Of a stretch of 63,910 bases of DNA, positions 61,653 through 63,910 are shown one piece after another. The DNA is from an uncultured Prevotellaceae bacterium. Lineage in GTDB: Bacteria; Bacteroidota; Bacteroidia; Bacteroidales; Bacteroidaceae. The position numbers and the translations under genes are program-made. The stretch's first letter is position 1. Each line of letters begins with the position of its first letter. Under the pieces are notes generated by a model. The model ran no database searches. It was not told the DNA's origin and worked only from the letters and a program-made list of their open reading frames with translations. The DNA lies in NCBI GenBank assembly GCA_902780635.1, contig CACZGH010000024.1:1-63910 (forward strand). The letters run 5' to 3'.

Positions 61653-62528
61653 ATGAAAAGATTATTTGTTTTGGCCGTGGCATTTGTGCTTTGCGGCATC
61701 GTCAATGTTCAGGCAGCAGGTGACGAGAAGAATGGACATGCGTATTTTACTAAGGCTCAATTGCCCAATATGGCAAATATCCTGCCAGCCCCGCCAAAGT
61801 TTGAGTCGGCCAGATTTGTGGCAGACCAGTCACAGTATCTCTGGGGAAAGCTGATGCGTCTCGACGAGGCCCGCTGTGCACAGGCTCAGCGTGATGCAGT
61901 ATATAGCATGGCTACCATCATAGAGGAGTTCGGCGATCTTTTCGGTCTGGAGATCACCAAGGAAGACACCCCTGAGATATACAGCATCCTGCAGGATGTT
62001 TGCGCTTCGTGCGACAGTATTTACTCCGACGCGAAGGTACACTTCAATCGCTTGCGCCCCTACACCTATTACAACGAGGGCACCATCGTGCCAGAGAAGG
62101 AGGAGAAACACCGTTATGAAGGCTCGTATCCTTCAGGGCATACCGTACTTGGATGGACATCGGCATTGTTGCTGGCCGATATCAACACCTCGCCTAAAGC
62201 GATGGAAGGCTTGCTGGCCCGAGGTTATGAGTTCGGCCAGAGCCGAGTCATAGCAGGCTACCACTGGCAGAGCGACGTGGATGCAGGTAGAATGGCTGGC
62301 TCCGTGCTTTACCAGATGATTCGCAACCATGAGCGTTTCATCGGTCAGTTGGCAAGGGCTCGTGCCGAGTTCGCAGAGAAAACGGGCAGCATGTCAAGTG
62401 TGGTTAACACGAACGGCCTCATGCGACACGAAGACTCTACTCAAGTTTACCGTATCGATGGCACACCTGTCACCGGTGAGACTAAAGGCATCGTGATAGC
62501 AAACGGACAGAAAGTAATCAGGAGATAA
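61653..62528 (+). CDS. class A acid phosphatase (PAP2 family)
   Basis: A 291-residue secreted phosphatase from the ATG at 61653 (signal peptide MKRLFVLAVAFVLCGIVNVQA); an ATG at 61617 would add 12 residues. The three PAP2 phosphatase motifs are present: KVHFNRLRPY, YPSGHT and SRVIAGYHWQSDVDAG. It resembles PhoN/PhoC-type nonspecific acid phosphatases that release phosphate from organic phosphates in the periplasm. The C-terminus (QVYRIDGTPV, then GIVIANGQKVIRR) is the same kind of tail as in the GH105 protein. Confidence 0.9.
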   Translation: MKRLFVLAVAFVLCGIVNVQAAGDEKNGHAYFTKAQLPNMANILPAPPKFESARFVADQSQYLWGKLMRLDEARCAQAQRDAVYSMATIIEEFGDLFGLEITKEDTPEIYSILQDVCASCDSIYSDAKVHFNRLRPYTYYNEGTIVPEKEEKHRYEGSYPSGHTVLGWTSALLLADINTSPKAMEGLLARGYEFGQSRVIAGYHWQSDVDAGRMAGSVLYQMIRNHERFIGQLARARAEFAEKTGSMSSVVNTNGLMRHEDSTQVYRIDGTPVTGETKGIVIANGQKVIRR

Positions 62529-62561
62529 GCAAAAGGCGCATAACGGTTTTGTCGAGAAACG

Positions 62562-63281
62562 ATGAGGAAAATATTACTTGACGTGCATACGCACACTGTG
62601 GCGTCGGGTCATGCTTACAGCAGCTTGCAAGAGATGGCCAAAGCAGGTGCTGACAAAGGGCTTCAAGTGCTTGGCATCACTGAACATGGGCCAAGCATAC
62701 CTGGAACATGTCCGTTGTTATATTTCAGGAACATGTTTGTGGTGCCCCGACAAATGTATGGCATCCGACTGCTGATGGGCTGCGAAGTCAACATCCTCGA
62801 TACAAAAGGAGGCCTGGATCTTAACGACGAATACCTCGACCGTCTGGACATCGGCATCGCCGGCATCCATGGCAATTGTTGGAGTGGGGGTGATAAAATC
62901 CAAAATACAAAGGGGATGTTGGCCGTCATCCGCCATCCTAAAATACACATCATCAGCCATCCAGGAGATGGAACAGCGGATATGGATTTCGAGCAATTGG
63001 TGCTGGCTTCGAAAGAGTCTCATACACTCTTGGAAATCAACAACCATTCTCTTGCTCCTCAAAGGAATAAAACAATCGCTGTTTCCAACAATCTTGAAAT
63101 CCTTCGGTTGTGCAAAAAATATGATGTACCTCTGATTCTTAGCAGCGACGCGCATATCTCATTCCAGATAGCAGACTACAGTCGCATCATGCCACTTGTG
63201 GAGGAAGTAGGCTTTCCCGATGAACTCATTATGAATTACTGCCCAGAACAATTCTTCCAATACGTGGGTATTACAATATGA
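62562..63281 (+). CDS. PHP-domain phosphoesterase (YcdX-like)
   Basis: A 239-residue cytoplasmic metal-dependent phosphoesterase. The PHP motifs occur in order: DVHTHTVASGHAYS, GITEHGP, MGCEVNI, IAGIHG, IISHPGDG and LSSDAHIS, which together hold a trinuclear metal site. It is close to E. coli YcdX in size and motif layout. Physiological substrate unknown. It starts 33 bases after the phosphatase gene and 10 bases before the next gene. Confidence 0.9.
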   Translation: MRKILLDVHTHTVASGHAYSSLQEMAKAGADKGLQVLGITEHGPSIPGTCPLLYFRNMFVVPRQMYGIRLLMGCEVNILDTKGGLDLNDEYLDRLDIGIAGIHGNCWSGGDKIQNTKGMLAVIRHPKIHIISHPGDGTADMDFEQLVLASKESHTLLEINNHSLAPQRNKTIAVSNNLEILRLCKKYDVPLILSSDAHISFQIADYSRIMPLVEEVGFPDELIMNYCPEQFFQYVGITI

Positions 63282-63291
63282 CATTCGCTTT

Positions 63292-63840
63292 ATGAAGACC
63301 TATCTAGAAATAAATGTTCCCATCAAATATGATGACCCTTGGTTTGAAGAGCTGAGGAATCATTTTGCCGGCATACCTGTCAAATGGCAGAAAGACTTCT
63401 ACCATATTACGATGGTGTTTGTCAATGTCACCCCCAAGGGCATTGACCTATGTCCGTTATTGAAAAAGCATTTAATGGCAGCACAGGCACCTGAGCTGAC
63501 TTTCGATCAATTGGATGCCTTTGTCACGAGGTCAGGGATGTATATCATCCATCTGAGTACGAGTCATATTCCAGAGCACTTTCTTTCATTGACAGAGGCT
63601 ATTCGTGCGGACATGAAAGCTGCCGGCTGTGTGATTCAATCAGACTTTATGTTGCACGTCATTCTCGGCAGGTTAAGTGATTTCAATATCGCACTTCCAA
63701 AGCTCAGGAGCTTGACACAATCATTTTCAATTCCTCCGTTGTCGATGACTTTGACGGATGTGGATTATAGGGTATATCGGGGAAAAACCATTTTTGAGAC
63801 TCAGTTAAGAAAAATATTGGTGTCCGCTAAACCTTTTTGA
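63292..63840 (+). CDS. 2H phosphoesterase (2'-5' RNA ligase-like) family protein
   Basis: A 182-residue protein with the two His-containing motifs of the 2H superfamily: FYHITMVFVNV (HIT, about residue 38) and MLHVILGRL (about 122, HxxL-like). These enzymes act on 2',3'-cyclic or 2'-5' RNA ends or related nucleotides. The second motif is slightly degenerate. The role is unknown. It follows the PHP gene by 10 bases and ends in a terminator. Confidence 0.78.
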   Translation: MKTYLEINVPIKYDDPWFEELRNHFAGIPVKWQKDFYHITMVFVNVTPKGIDLCPLLKKHLMAAQAPELTFDQLDAFVTRSGMYIIHLSTSHIPEHFLSLTEAIRADMKAAGCVIQSDFMLHVILGRLSDFNIALPKLRSLTQSFSIPPLSMTLTDVDYRVYRGKTIFETQLRKILVSAKPF

Positions 63841-63855
63841 GCCCTATACAAATTT

Positions 63856-63890
63856 AGGTCGAGTCCCTCGCTTGGAACTCGACCTTTTTT
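63856..63890 (+). terminator. terminator after the 2H phosphoesterase gene
   Basis: AGGTCGAGT and ACTCGACCT form a 9-bp stem, followed by six T residues. Confidence 0.85.
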
Positions 63891-63892
63891 GT

Positions 63893-63900
63893 TACCTTTG
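63893..63900 (+). promoter_or_regulatory. -7 box TACCTTTG at the right edge
   Basis: TACCTTTG matches TAnnTTTG and probably serves a gene beyond the window. Confidence 0.45.
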
Positions 63901-63910
63901 TTTTTGCTAC

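Overview
The window looks like a chromosome segment from a Prevotella-type Bacteroidales (Prevotellaceae in the broad sense). Reasons: (1) promoters recur with the Bacteroidetes -7 box TAnnTTTG, several with a TTTG box about 20 bases upstream; (2) Shine-Dalgarno sequences are mostly absent; (3) typical Bacteroidetes gene orders are present (Fur-like / purA / hisS; ftsY / rimO / HU genes; addA / addB); (4) there are many secreted plant-polysaccharide enzymes; (5) extragenic simple repeats (GGAGTTCAG, GTTAAGGA, CTAGATGGT) are common. No tRNA, rRNA, CRISPR array, prophage or intact insertion sequence was seen. The genus is an inference.

Layout. 1-480: the 5' end of an IS1380-type transposase gene, truncated. 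481-4531: a polytopic GT-C-like membrane protein, an AraC-type regulator and a translationally coupled M49 dipeptidyl peptidase III. 4532-5002: a tandem repeat joined to a 190-bp palindromic element. 5003-10583: an AlkD-like protein, a Fur-family regulator, purA, hisS, a CE12 esterase carrying a cut-off CE8 (pectin methylesterase) domain, and a reverse rubrerythrin. 10845-13254 (minus): an ABC-F ATPase and engB. 13573-17293: ftsY, rimO, an HU gene and an HU-transmembrane-LysM gene. Convergent to these (19135-17538) lies an HU-like(CCDC81)-transmembrane-SPOR gene with an FHA/zinc-ribbon gene. 19228-30604 (minus): a GH3 beta-xylosidase, addB, addA, an M24 aminopeptidase and a gluzincin-like lipoprotein. 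30979-34442: a free-standing MetH activation domain converging on an unusual UroD / homocysteine-methyltransferase / B12-binding fusion. 34573-42974 (minus): a pectin/side-chain block (DUF1593 protein, PL11 rhamnogalacturonan lyase, GH29-GH2 fusion). 43217-49506 (plus): umuD without umuC, GH115, msrA, a thioredoxin-esterase fusion, greA and mscS. 49625-57007: GH9, an isochorismatase-like hydrolase, manA, PL9 and GH105. 57477-63840: an SH3/zinc protein, bglX-type GH3, a DMT transporter, a class A acid phosphatase, a PHP phosphoesterase and a 2H phosphoesterase.

How the genes work together. The secreted enzymes cover the main polymers of plant cell wall: xylan (GH3 xylosidase, GH115 glucuronidase, a feruloyl-esterase-like fusion), pectin (CE12, PL9, PL11, GH105, and possibly GH29-GH2), cellulose or beta-glucan (GH9, GH3). 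They are scattered singly or in small operons between housekeeping genes, with no susC/susD pair in the window.

The two most unusual arrangements are the corrinoid methyltransferase fusion, in which a UroD-family domain replaces the folate-binding module of methionine synthase and the reactivation domain is a separate convergent gene, and the two facing loci that each encode an HU-fold domain, one membrane segment and a peptidoglycan-binding-type domain. The second could be a nucleoid-to-envelope tether. Also notable are two genes whose promoter -7 box ends four bases before the start codon, suggesting leaderless transcripts, and simple-sequence tracts that supply stop codons of neighbouring genes.
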